Assembly: GCA_017649855.1 (NCBI GenBank)
Contig: JAGCGA010000026.1
Location: forward strand, 1 to 64,000
Direction: 5' to 3'
From: Bacteroidales bacterium
Lineage (GTDB): Bacteria; Bacteroidota; Bacteroidia; Bacteroidales; WCHB1-69
Length of the DNA stretch: 64,000 bases
Shown here: in pieces, positions 1 to 9,667 of the stretch
Position numbering within the stretch: position 1 is the stretch's first letter
How the letters are laid out: each line of letters begins with the position of its first letter
Made by a program: the position numbers and the translations under genes
The notes under the pieces: model-generated
Databases searched by the model: none
What the model was told of the DNA's origin: nothing
What the model saw: only the letters and a program-made list of their open reading frames with translations

Positions 1-220
1 AACTATTATCTATCATTCTACCAAGCTCTTGCCCCTGCGGGGCTGCTCAAGGAATAACTATTATCTATCATTCTACCAAACTCTTGCCCCTGCGGGGCCG
101 CTCAAGGAATAACTATTATCTATCATGCTACCAAGCTCTTGCCCCTGCGGGGCTGCTCAAGGTATAACTATTATCTATCATCCTACTAAGCTCTTGCCCC
201 TGCGGGGCCGCTCAAGGAAT
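1..220. repeat. Tandem array of a 55-bp palindromic unit (four copies)
   Basis: Four head-to-tail units start at 1, 56, 111 and 166, each exactly 55 bp and differing at only a few positions. A truncated fifth start lies at 221. Each unit carries GCCCCTGCGGGGC (5-bp stem, TGC loop) inside CTTG/CAAG arms and ends in an AT-rich AACTATTATC word. The base after the hairpin alternates T, C, T, C along the copies, which hints at a 110-bp duplication step. The array begins at the window edge, so it probably continues upstream. There is no spacer diversity, so it is not CRISPR. Confidence 0.9.
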
Positions 221-252
221 AACTATTATCTATTAACTATTAACTCTTAACT

Positions 253-284
253 AAAAAAGGGGCCTCTGTCTCCAGAAGCCCCTT
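253..284 (-). terminator. Intrinsic terminator of groES-groEL
   Basis: On the minus strand a GGGGC/GCCCC stem with an added TCTG/CAGA pairing is followed directly by TTTTTT. It lies about 120 bp past the groEL stop codon, on the far side of another copy of the 55-bp repeat. Confidence 0.75.
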
Positions 285-322
285 GCCATTTCTCCGTCGC
301 CATGAAATGCCGACGAACTCAT

Positions 323-377
323 AACTATTATCTATTATTCTACCAAGCTCTTGCCCCTGCGGGGCTGCTCAAGGAAT
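323..377. repeat. Detached copy of the 55-bp palindromic unit
   Basis: This is a complete 55-bp unit with the same GCCCCTGCGGGGC core. It sits between the groEL stop codon and the downstream terminator, so it would be transcribed in the groEL 3' untranslated region. Confidence 0.85.
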
Positions 378-403
378 AACTATTATCTATTAACTCTTAA
401 CTA

Positions 404-2195
<1,792 letters not shown>

Positions 2196-2474
2196 TTAAC
2201 TGATAACTGCATAAATGTCTCCCTCCTTCATGATCAGGTAGGTCTCGCCATCATATTGGATTTCCGTACCGGAATATTTGCCGTAGAGGACCACGTCGTT
2301 CACCTTGACGGTCATGGGCTCGTCTTTCTTGCCAACGCCGACTGCGATGACGGTGCCTTTTTGCGGTTTTTCTTTCGCGGTGTCAGGGATGATGATACCG
2401 CCGGCAGTCTTGTGTTCAGCCTCTGCAGGTTTTACTAAAACTCTGTCTGCTAAGGGTTTGATGTTACATTTCAT
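2196..2474 (-). CDS. groS: Co-chaperonin GroES
   Basis: This is the heptameric lid of the GroEL chamber. At 92 residues it is full length. It has the LADRVLVKP start, a mobile loop with the GGIIIP element (about 25-30) that docks into GroEL, and the closing [11 protein letters not shown]. It is the first gene of the groES-groEL unit. No clear TAnnTTTG box was found upstream of the ATG, so the promoter is not placed. The family assignment is not in doubt. Confidence 0.98.
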   Translation of the reverse strand: MKCNIKPLADRVLVKPAEAEHKTAGGIIIPDTAKEKPQKGTVIAVGVGKKDEPMTVKVNDVVLYGKYSGTEIQYDGETYLIMKEGDIYAVIS

Positions 2475-2642
2475 AATTCAAGAATTTTTAATTGTTTATA
2501 TTATTTTTGATTAATTCAGAAAAACGCTATTGTCACATGCAAAATCTGTGCCAAAAAAATGTGGCGCAAAAATGTCAGTGTCGAATGACAGCCGTTGGCC
2601 GTTGGCTTTTGACCATTGGCTTGTCACGATGCCATCCTCACG

Positions 2643-2699
2643 ACGTCTCGGAGAGACGTAATCTCAATAACCCCAGACTAAACGCAGTGCAGTCTGGGG
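2643..2699. repeat. Two adjacent inverted-repeat hairpins
   Basis: ACGTCTC pairs with GAGACGT across a GGA loop (2643-2659). CCCCAGAC pairs with GTCTGGGG across a 13-nt loop (2671-2699). Neither is followed by a T-run, so they look like REP-type or structural elements, not terminators. Confidence 0.65.
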
Positions 2700-2839
2700 A
2701 GGATGTCGCCCTCCGGTCATCATCGCACCGCGGGAGTCGCTTGCCACAGTACTTTGCACGAACCCGGTGCGAAAGGGAGGCACTTTGCCAGATGCTATCC
2801 GATACCAACCTTTACTCTTCTCTTCGCTTGACCACTGGA

Positions 2840-3037
2840 TTTCGCGGCGGCACATGCCTGCTCCGTGTCACTCATTCCCCGCGCCGCGATGATGGACTCC
2901 AGCACAACCTTCCCTACTAAGCTTCAACCCCTGCGGGGTACCGTATGCCCCGCCAACCGCTTAACCTTTTAAACGGTTAAGGAACTAAGACCTCTTAACT
3001 GCTAACTTCTAACTGACAACTGCTAACTCAAAAAAAA
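2840..3037. repeat. 198-bp direct repeat, copy 1
   Basis: It aligns without net length change to 3477-3674 (constant offset 637). It contains TTTCGCGGCGGCACATGCC, a CCCCTGCGGGG hairpin preceded by CTACTAAGCTTC (a variant of the 55-bp unit's CTACCAAGCTC), a GCGGGG/CCCCGC pair, a TTAACC/GGTTAA pair, and a tail of TAACT words ending in a run of A. Confidence 0.85.
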
Positions 3038-3476
3038 TGGTGCTTATATACATGCTGGCACAGCAAAGATGAGACCAATGGAAAAACCAACCGTTTTTCA
3101 TTTAATCTTAGTGAACTTTACGGAGACACCTGTCCATAGAGCACGCGGGCGGGAAGGCCGACATGCGGTGCGGACGCGGTGTGAATGGCCGGCCTCCAAC
3201 AGCGGCGTGCAAAGGCGCTTGCGTTTACAAAAATGCATGCCTTCCGTGTGACTTCCCTTTTGTCATACACTGCATTTTTGTTCACGTTTGCCGCCGCTGT
3301 CAGAGGGCGGACAGAGCGGGCGGCATTCATGTCGGCTTGATCTTTTGTCAACTTTTCTATCAAGAGAAAAGTTGGAGAATTATATTTTAGGGGGTCAATT
3401 GCCAAGATGCTATTGCCTTTCCTCTGCCAAGCAATTATCAATGGGAGTTATATACAAATGATGGCACAGTCTCCCC

Positions 3477-3674
3477 TTTCGCGGCGGCACATGCCTGCTC
3501 TGTGGCACACATTCCCCGCGCCGCGATGATGGACTCCAGCACAACCTTTCCTACCAAGCTTCAACCCCTGCGGGGTACCGTATGCCCCGCCAACCGCTTA
3601 ACCCTTTAAATAGTTAAGAAACTAAGATCTCTTAACTCCTAACTCCCAACTGATAACTGCCAACTCAAAAAAAA
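3477..3674. repeat. 198-bp direct repeat, copy 2
   Basis: Second copy of the unit at 2840-3037. Its terminal A-run supplies, on the minus strand, the T-tract of the terminator of the T9SS gene at 3734-5605. The copies therefore abut functional transcription signals. Confidence 0.85.
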
Positions 3675-3702
3675 TATCGTCCCTGCAAGCAAGGACGATA
3701 TT
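3667..3702 (-). terminator. Intrinsic terminator of the T9SS surface protein gene
   Basis: A perfect 10-bp stem AATATCGTCC/GGACGATATT (3673-3702) is followed on the minus strand by a run of eight T. It lies about 30 bp past the stop codon. Confidence 0.9.
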
Positions 3703-3733
3703 CCAACAAAATTTTAGAGAAAGTGAATTAGGA

Positions 3734-5605
3734 TTATCGTTTGATAATCTTTTGGGTTGTATTGCCGACTTGGATAAAATAGATGCCGGCGGGATAGCGC
3801 TGCATGTTGACACGGCAGTTGTAGTCGTTGCTTTCCAATACCTCAATCTGCTCGCCGAGGATGTTGTGGAGGATGACAGGCTCGTTGTTGCGGATATTGC
3901 TGATCACCACAAAGTCGGTGCAGGGGTTCGGATAGACGGTGAACTGGGTTGTCTCGCCAAAGTCGTTGACGCCGGTGGGTGCCCAGCCGTTCATAATAGC
4001 CACACCGGTGAGGTCGAAGCCGGAGCTTTCGAAGTTGGTCGGGTAGGGGTCGTTGATGAGATGACCGTTCTTGTCGGTGGTGCCGTACAGCGGGTTGATG
4101 CTGCCGATGGCATCCACGAGGCGCACGTGGGTGATGTTGTGGATGTCGAGGTTGCTATAGCCTTCCAGCTCGGCCAGATCGAAGGGGGTGCCCCAGCCGA
4201 CCATGTACTTGCCGGCGAGGTTGTTGAGCTTGGTGGCGTCCACGCTGCCGCCGTTGTTCACCTGGGTGGTGAGGGCGGAGTTGGAGACGGACGGGAAGCG
4301 GTAGAAGTGCTCGCCATCGGAGCTGACCTCCACAAATGCCAGCTCCAGGAAGGTGTGGTTGAGGGAGTTTTCGAAGACGGCGAAGTCGTAGCCCTCGCCA
4401 TCGGAGATGGGCATGCCGAAAGTCAGGATGGCCTTGCCGCCGTCGCCTAAGCTGACCGCATCCAGGGTGCTGTTGCTGGAGGCGCCGATGCCAGCGCTCT
4501 CAGTGCCATAGGCTGCCGGTGTCGGGTTGGATGCGATGTCGCGCGGCCCACGCTCGATGGTGCAGTTGGTGGCCCATCCCAAGATGTTCACGTCGTTGTA
4601 GGCGATGGCCTGACAGCCGTCCGTGCCCACGATGCCGTCGAAGACCTCCGTGGAGGGTGCCGGCAGGGCGACAGGCTGAATCGGGGTCGTCCAGGTGTAG
4701 TTGTAGTTTTCGTCGGCAATACCGCAGCTCTCGTCACCAAACTTGATGATGTCACCGTCCACCACCTTCTGTGCATCATAGCCCAGTGGGGCGGTCGTGC
4801 CGTTTACATTGAACATCCACCAGCTTCCCTGTAAGGAAAGGTTGTAAGTGCCGTCCTGGAAAAGGATGTCGCCCAGTCCCCACGAACCCGGAGTGAAGCT
4901 GAAACGGCTGTCGTAGAGTGCGATGGTATGCATGACGTCTTTCACGGTGATGCTGTCGCCGCTGAAGCGAACGCCCCAGGCGAAAGCGATAGCCGTATCA
5001 CACCAGTTGGTTGCAAAGACCACGCTGTGCTCGCCTCCGCCGACCCAGTAGAGGATGTCGTCAGCATCAATGGAAGCGTCTGTGACCGTCTGTGCGTTCG
5101 GGTCCTCTGGGTAGAAGACGTTGGCGTTCGGGATGTTGCAGTCGCCACCATAGGTGAACTCTAACAGCTCAAAATAGCCACTGGTCGTGATGACGTCGCT
5201 GAGACTGGAGGGCCAAGCATCGTTGAGTGTGTACATGCACATGCCGCCGCTGAGGGCGTAGTTGAGTGTGCCGTTATTGTAGGTGATGCTGTTGATGAAG
5301 CTGCCACTGGCCGTGTAGCTGAAGTTGGGGTCGGCAGCCGCGATGGCGTCAAACATGGCTTGGTAGGTGGTACTGTTATTGAAACGGTATCCGTAGGCCA
5401 CACCGCCAGAGGGGGTGCCACAGAAGAAGAAGGCTGCCACTACCTCGTTAGTGCCTTCGCCAACCCAGAATCGGACACTGTCGGCGGGCACGTCGGTCAC
5501 GTTGCGAGTGGGCTCATGAGTACGCATATAGTTGCGTACATCTGCATTCTGAGCGGTAAGCCCCAAGCTCAGAAGAATCAGAAAACAGGTAAAAAGTCTT
5601 TTCAT
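3734..5605 (-). CDS. Secreted surface protein with T9SS type A sorting domain, under a cobalamin riboswitch
   Basis: A 623-residue protein with a signal peptide (MKRLFTCFLILLSLGLTAQ). The ATG at 5605 is preferred over an upstream TTG because the signal peptide starts there. Two N-terminal repeats share a VxxWVGxGxNxVVxA...WGxRF pattern, and the second ends in a Trp-rich stretch. The middle has a lectin/discoidin-like domain with GGKAILTFGMPI and GYDFAVFENSL. The C-terminus starts with VYPNPCTDFVVI and ends TTQKIIKR, a type A Por-secretion sorting domain. The cobalamin riboswitch and terminator upstream suggest expression when B12 is scarce. I infer a role in capturing cobalamin or a corrinoid carrier at the surface; no BtuB-like receptor lies nearby. 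Confidence 0.85.
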   Translation of the reverse strand: MKRLFTCFLILLSLGLTAQNADVRNYMRTHEPTRNVTDVPADSVRFWVGEGTNEVVAAFFFCGTPSGGVAYGYRFNNSTTYQAMFDAIAAADPNFSYTASGSFINSITYNNGTLNYALSGGMCMYTLNDAWPSSLSDVITTSGYFELLEFTYGGDCNIPNANVFYPEDPNAQTVTDASIDADDILYWVGGGEHSVVFATNWCDTAIAFAWGVRFSGDSITVKDVMHTIALYDSRFSFTPGSWGLGDILFQDGTYNLSLQGSWWMFNVNGTTAPLGYDAQKVVDGDIIKFGDESCGIADENYNYTWTTPIQPVALPAPSTEVFDGIVGTDGCQAIAYNDVNILGWATNCTIERGPRDIASNPTPAAYGTESAGIGASSNSTLDAVSLGDGGKAILTFGMPISDGEGYDFAVFENSLNHTFLELAFVEVSSDGEHFYRFPSVSNSALTTQVNNGGSVDATKLNNLAGKYMVGWGTPFDLAELEGYSNLDIHNITHVRLVDAIGSINPLYGTTDKNGHLINDPYPTNFESSGFDLTGVAIMNGWAPTGVNDFGETTQFTVYPNPCTDFVVISNIRNNEPVILHNILGEQIEVLESNDYNCRVNMQRYPAGIYFIQVGNTTQKIIKR

Positions 5606-5627
5606 TATAGTATATGTTACATTAAAC

Positions 5628-5666
5628 AAAAAATCCCGTCGTCAGCTTGGCAGATTTTACGACAGG
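5628..5666 (-). terminator. Riboswitch expression platform: intrinsic terminator
   Basis: On the minus strand an 8-bp stem with one mismatch (5635-5642 with 5659-5666) is followed by ATTTTTTG. It sits between the cobalamin aptamer and the start codon, the arrangement expected for transcriptional attenuation when ligand is bound. Confidence 0.7.
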
Positions 5667-5732
5667 ACCTTATACCATAATACGATGTATGAAGTCGGTG
5701 TCAGCCTACCTCCCGAAGCGTTCACGTATCGA

Positions 5733-5889
5733 TGTTTGGCAGGTTTTCTGACTTGTTCCGTCTTCACGCGCCTTCCCATTGATGAATAGTGGCGTAATGC
5801 GCGAAGATTGGCCGGAAATCACAGCAGCGGGTACTGTACAGGAATCGCACCTGTTTCCCTCTCGGGGCCTAAACCCCTCACCAAAAATC
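5733..5889 (-). promoter_or_regulatory. Cobalamin (B12) riboswitch aptamer
   Basis: Reading the minus strand 5' to 3', the conserved blocks appear in order: GAGGGAAACAGGTGCGATTC, then CCTGTACAGTACCCGCTGCTGTGA, GCCACT, GGGAAGGC, and near the 3' end GTCAGAAAACCTGCC. These are the hallmark segments of the cobalamin aptamer, including the B12-box region. A -7 box lies just upstream and an intrinsic terminator downstream. It controls the surface protein gene at 3734-5605. Confidence 0.93.
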
Positions 5890-5894
5890 GGCTG

Positions 5895-5902
5895 CAAAAA
5901 TA
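5895..5902 (-). promoter_or_regulatory. -7 promoter box of the riboswitch transcript
   Basis: TATTTTTG on the minus strand matches the Bacteroidota TAnnTTTG box. It would start transcription around 5889, immediately before the aptamer. Confidence 0.7.
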
Positions 5903-5990
5903 CAAAATTAATTGAAAATTATAAATGTAAAATGGAAAATTGTGGAAAGTTAATCAACAAATGATGCTTCAATAGATAAACAATATTTTG

Positions 5991-5998
5991 TATCTTTG
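5991..5998 (+). promoter_or_regulatory. -7 promoter box of pepD
   Basis: TATCTTTG matches TAnnTTTG and lies 36 bp before the pepD ATG. Confidence 0.75.
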
Positions 5999-6034
5999 CC
6001 CCCGCGAAAAATAAACCTCTAAATAGTTACCAAT

Positions 6035-7501
6035 ATGAATGAAGAAATTTTGTCATTGAAACCCGCAAAGGTTTTCCATTACTTTAACGAAATCACCAAA
6101 ATACCACGCCCGTCCAAACAGGAGACGATCATCTCCGAATGGCTGGAGAAGACTGGCAAGGCCATGGGCCTCGCCACCAAGCGCGACAAGGCCGGCAACG
6201 TGCTCATCGCCAAACCCGCCACCCCGGGCAAAGAAAATGTGACCCCCGTCATCTTCCAATCACACATGGACATGGTGTGTGAGAAGAATAATGACACCGA
6301 CTTCGACTTTTCCAAAGATGCCATCCAGACTTATGTTGATGGCGAGTGGCTCAAGGCCAAAGGCACTACCCTGGGCGCTGACGACGGCATCGGCATGGCC
6401 ATCGCCTTGGCTATTCTCGATGACAAAGAGCTGGAACACGGTCCCATCGAGTGCCTCTTCACCGTGGATGAGGAGACGGGCTTGTCAGGTGCCAAGGCGC
6501 TGGAGGCTGGCTTCATGACGGGTAAAATGCTCATCAACCTCGACTCCGAAGACGAGGGCCAGTTCTTCATCGGCTGCGCCGGTGGCAAGGATACGGTAGC
6601 CACCCTCGAATGCGAGTATGAGGATGTCAAGGCGCTGGAGAATCCCGACGTCAAGTTCTACAAGGTGATGGTCAAGGGCCTGCAGGGTGGCCACTCCGGT
6701 GACGACATCAACAAAGGCCGTGGCAATGCCGTGAAGCTGCTCACCCGCCTGCTCTATAACGGATATTGCGACTATAATGTGCGCATCGCTGACATCCAGG
6801 CCGGTAACCTGCGCAACGCCATCGCCCGCGAGGGCTACGCCATCGTGGCCGTGCCCGCCAACAACTGCGCCGACTGGGAGCTCTACTGTCAAGCGATGAA
6901 CAAGATCTATAAGGATGAATTCCATACCACCGACCCCGGTGTGGAGGTGCTATTCGAAAGCGCTCCCGCCACCGAGAAGGTGCTCTTCGAGTTCCAACAA
7001 ATCGACCTGCTCAACGCCCTGCTGGTGTGCCCGCACGGTGTACAGGCTATGTCGCAGGACATCCCCGGCTTCGTGGAGACATCCACCAACTTGGCATCCG
7101 TCAAGAAGATCGACGACAAGATTGTGATCACCACCAGCCAACGCAGCTCGGTGGAGTCCCGCAAGGAGGCTGTGGTGGACAAGGTGTCCACCGCCTTCTG
7201 GATGATCGGTGCCGAGGTCGTCTCCGGCGACGGCTATCCAGGCTGGAACCCCAACCCCGACTCCCAAGTGCTGCATGTACTCGTGGATGCTTACAAGAAC
7301 CTTTTCAAGAAAGATCCTCAGGTGCTGGCCATCCACGCTGGTCTCGAGTGCGGCCTCTTCTCCGAGAAGTACCCCGACCTCGACATGGTCTCCATCGGAC
7401 CGACCCTCCGCGGTGTCCACTCTCCCGATGAGAAACTCGAGATCAAGACCGTCCAGATGTGCTGGGATCTGTTGGTGGAGTTCTTCAGACTGCTGAAGTA
7501 G
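6035..7501 (+). CDS. pepD: Aminoacyl-histidine dipeptidase / beta-Ala-His dipeptidase (M20C)
   Basis: Cytoplasmic di-zinc peptidase that releases amino acids from Xaa-His and other dipeptides. At 488 residues it has the usual PepD length. Metal and catalytic residues are visible: the HMDMV segment (His77), GADDGIG (Asp116-117) and DEETGLSGA (Glu146-147), followed by the lid/dimerisation part and a C-terminal AGLECGLF...HSPDE that supplies the last metal ligands. It is monocistronic, with its own -7 box and a strong terminator. Confidence 0.95.
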   Translation: MNEEILSLKPAKVFHYFNEITKIPRPSKQETIISEWLEKTGKAMGLATKRDKAGNVLIAKPATPGKENVTPVIFQSHMDMVCEKNNDTDFDFSKDAIQTYVDGEWLKAKGTTLGADDGIGMAIALAILDDKELEHGPIECLFTVDEETGLSGAKALEAGFMTGKMLINLDSEDEGQFFIGCAGGKDTVATLECEYEDVKALENPDVKFYKVMVKGLQGGHSGDDINKGRGNAVKLLTRLLYNGYCDYNVRIADIQAGNLRNAIAREGYAIVAVPANNCADWELYCQAMNKIYKDEFHTTDPGVEVLFESAPATEKVLFEFQQIDLLNALLVCPHGVQAMSQDIPGFVETSTNLASVKKIDDKIVITTSQRSSVESRKEAVVDKVSTAFWMIGAEVVSGDGYPGWNPNPDSQVLHVLVDAYKNLFKKDPQVLAIHAGLECGLFSEKYPDLDMVSIGPTLRGVHSPDEKLEIKTVQMCWDLLVEFFRLLK

Positions 7502-7518
7502 CCATTGGCCATTAGCCA

Positions 7519-7563
7519 TTAGCCGTTAGCTAAAAGCCAATAGCTAACGGCTAAATTTTTTTT
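7519..7563 (+). terminator. Intrinsic terminator of pepD, built from TTAGCC words
   Basis: A perfect 13-bp stem TTAGCCGTTAGCT/AGCTAACGGCTAA (7519-7531 with 7542-7554, 10-nt loop) is followed by ATTTTTTTT. The arms belong to the same GGCCATTAGCC-type word repeats that fill other spacers. Confidence 0.92.
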
Positions 7564-7564
7564 G

Positions 7565-7572
7565 TATTTTTG
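7565..7572 (+). promoter_or_regulatory. -7 promoter box of glnS
   Basis: TATTTTTG, 32 bp before the glnS ATG and overlapping the end of the pepD terminator T-run. Confidence 0.7.
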
Positions 7573-7604
7573 CGGCTTGTTTTTTTAATCCAAAATCTGA
7601 ACCC

Positions 7605-9236
7605 ATGAATTTTATTGAGCAAATTATCGAAGAGGACATCCGTCAGGGAAAAAATGATGCGAAAGTACATACCCGTTTTCCTCCGGAGCCTAACGGTTAT
7701 CTTCATATCGGTCATGCCAAATCCATCTGCCTTAACTTCGGCATCGCGAAGAAATACAATGGCAAATGCAATCTCCGTTTTGATGATACCAACCCGGTGA
7801 AAGAAGATACCGAGTATGTGGATTCCATCAAGGAAGACATCCAATGGCTCGGCTTCCAGTGGGCGGCGGAGTTCTATGCCTCCGACTATTTTGACCAATT
7901 GTATTTGTGGGCTGAGCAGCTCATCAGCGAAGGGTTGGCCTATGTGGACGACCAGACGCAGGAGGAGATCAGCAAGGGCAGGGGAGTGCCCACCGCCCCC
8001 GGTGTTGAGAGCCCCTATCGCAACCGTACTGTGGAGGAGAACCTCGACCTCTTCCGCCGCATGCGGGCTGGCGAGTTCCCCGACGGCAGCCGCGTGCTGC
8101 GCGCCAAAATCGACATGGCCTCGCCCAACATGCACTTCCGTGATCCGATCATGTACCGCATCCTCCACGCCACCCATCACCGGACGGGCGACAAGTGGTG
8201 CATCTATCCAATGTACGACTTCGCCCACGGACAGAGCGACTCCATCGAGGGCATCACGCACTCTATCTGTACCCTCGAGTTTGAGGTGCACCGTCCGCTC
8301 TACGACTGGTTCTGCGAGGCACTGCGTATCCATCATCCGCAACAGATCGAGTTCGCCCGTCTCAACATGACCAACACTATCATGAGCAAGCGCAAGATGC
8401 TCCAGCTCGTGAAGGAACATCATGTGAACGGCTGGGATGACCCGCGCATGCCGACCATCTGCGGCCTGCGCCGCCGTGGCTATACCCCTGAGGCCATCCG
8501 CAACTTCGCCGAGACCGTCGGCGTGGCCAAGCGCGACAATATCATCGACGTCTCCCTGCTGGAGTTCTGTGCCCGTGAGCATCTCAACAAGGTGGCCACC
8601 CGCACCATGGCCGTCCTCGATCCCGTCAAGCTCATCATCGACAACTACCCCGATGATCTGGTGGAAGAGATGGAGGCCGTCAACAATCCCGAAGATCCTG
8701 AAGCCGGTACTCGCAAGGTGCCCTTCGCCAAGGAACTCTGGATAGAGCGCGCCGATTTCCGCGAGAATGCCGACAAGAAGTTCTACCGCCTCTCCATCGA
8801 CCGCGAAGTCAGACTGAAATATGCCTATATTATAAAATGTACCCATATTGTCAAGGACGAGGCAGGTAATATCACCGAGATACACTGTACCTACGACCCT
8901 AATACCCGTAGCGGCATGCCCGACAGCAACCGCAAGGTGAAGGCCACTATCCATTGGGCTACCGTGAAGTATTCCAAGAAGGCCGAGGTCCGTATCTTCG
9001 ACCGCCTATTTGCCGTGCCAGATCCCGATAACTGCGAAGAGGGCAAGACCTTCATTGACAATCTCAATCCCGACTCTCTGAAGATTCAAGATGGTTGGGT
9101 CGAGCCGGGTCTGACTCTTGAAAAAGCGATGGAGATCAAGTACTTCCAGTTTGAACGCCTCGGCTATTTCTATGCTGATCCGGATTCTACGGAAGAGAGA
9201 CTCGTCTTCAACAAGACCGTTAGCTTGAAGCAATAA
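7605..9236 (+). CDS. glnS: Glutaminyl-tRNA synthetase
   Basis: Class I synthetase charging tRNA-Gln with glutamine. At 543 residues it is typical for the bacterial enzyme. The ATP-site signature [15 protein letters not shown] (HIGH at 34-37) and the KMSKS-equivalent MSKRK (260-264) are both present. The FDDTNP motif and the C-terminal beta-barrel region (from about 340) point to GlnRS, not GluRS. The ATG follows a -7 box. Two small genes follow after a 2-bp gap and probably share its transcript. Confidence 0.97.
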   Translation: MNFIEQIIEEDIRQGKNDAKVHTRFPPEPNGYLHIGHAKSICLNFGIAKKYNGKCNLRFDDTNPVKEDTEYVDSIKEDIQWLGFQWAAEFYASDYFDQLYLWAEQLISEGLAYVDDQTQEEISKGRGVPTAPGVESPYRNRTVEENLDLFRRMRAGEFPDGSRVLRAKIDMASPNMHFRDPIMYRILHATHHRTGDKWCIYPMYDFAHGQSDSIEGITHSICTLEFEVHRPLYDWFCEALRIHHPQQIEFARLNMTNTIMSKRKMLQLVKEHHVNGWDDPRMPTICGLRRRGYTPEAIRNFAETVGVAKRDNIIDVSLLEFCAREHLNKVATRTMAVLDPVKLIIDNYPDDLVEEMEAVNNPEDPEAGTRKVPFAKELWIERADFRENADKKFYRLSIDREVRLKYAYIIKCTHIVKDEAGNITEIHCTYDPNTRSGMPDSNRKVKATIHWATVKYSKKAEVRIFDRLFAVPDPDNCEEGKTFIDNLNPDSLKIQDGWVEPGLTLEKAMEIKYFQFERLGYFYADPDSTEERLVFNKTVSLKQ

Positions 9237-9238
9237 CT

Positions 9239-9667
9239 ATGCGTGATCTGCACTGTCTGACTGACTACGACACCAAACTCTTGTTGGCCTTTAACGAAAG
9301 TCTGTTAGGCAACAAGAAATTTAGCAAGTTCTTGGTCGAGAATGGTTTTCCGGAATTGGAGGCTTTGTCGTCCGCGATTCATTCCAACATCCAAGCGCTG
9401 GAGTGGCTTGCTGCCAACGGCTATCCCGAGTTCGCCGTGCTGAGCAATGCCATTGACGACGAGCCGGAGGCAATCGCCTGGCTGGAGAAGTATCATTGCG
9501 ACTTCCTCTCCCGCTTTGCGGCCGCCTGCCGCAAGGATGTCGCCGCCTGCCGCTGGTTCGCCGAGCGCGACCTCAAACTCTTCATTATCCTGATCAATAA
9601 TATCCAGAATATCCTCATGTACCAGTCGTGGGATACCTCCGACATCCACAAGTTCCGTAGAAGCTGA
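9239..9667 (+). CDS. Small conserved-looking protein of short helical repeats, unknown function
   Basis: 142 residues with no recognised domain. The sequence shows a loose repeat of an amphipathic helix pair: ALEWLAANGYPEF, EAIAWLEKYHCDF and AACRWFAERDLKL share the pattern xAxxWLxxxxxxxF. This suggests a small alpha-solenoid or ankyrin-like fold. It has no signal peptide. It starts 2 bp after glnS and overlaps the next gene by 1 bp (TGATG), so it is probably translationally coupled to the HExxH membrane protein that follows, and may act with it. This last point is inference. Confidence 0.7.
   Translation: MRDLHCLTDYDTKLLLAFNESLLGNKKFSKFLVENGFPELEALSSAIHSNIQALEWLAANGYPEFAVLSNAIDDEPEAIAWLEKYHCDFLSRFAAACRKDVAACRWFAERDLKLFIILINNIQNILMYQSWDTSDIHKFRRS

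Larger units (their letters stand above)
2475..3733. other. 1.26-kb intergenic region without a credible gene
   Basis: Short open frames exist (for example 2492-2920 plus and 3118-3441 minus), but they overlap repeats and hairpins and show no recognisable domain or signal. The region holds two inverted-repeat hairpins at 2643-2699, a 198-bp direct repeat at 2840 and 3477, word repeats of the TAACTGCTAACT type at about 2990-3030 and 3626-3666, and the terminator of the gene to its right. The 3070-3390 part is GC-rich and unexplained. Confidence 0.6.

Noticed and set aside
1..220. CRISPR array
   Set aside because: The units are contiguous 55-bp repeats without variable spacers, and no cas gene is present.
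2492..2920. 142-residue open frame upstream of groES
   Set aside because: It runs through hairpins and the start of the 198-bp repeat and has no recognisable domain or promoter.
3118..3441. 107-residue open frame on the minus strand
   Set aside because: It lies in a gene-free, repeat-rich stretch with no promoter, signal or known domain; similar translations of repeat DNA are common artefacts.
7551..8954. 467-residue open frame on the minus strand across glnS
   Set aside because: Shadow of glnS; the plus strand encodes the synthetase motifs HIGH and MSKRK, and the antisense frame has no recognisable protein.
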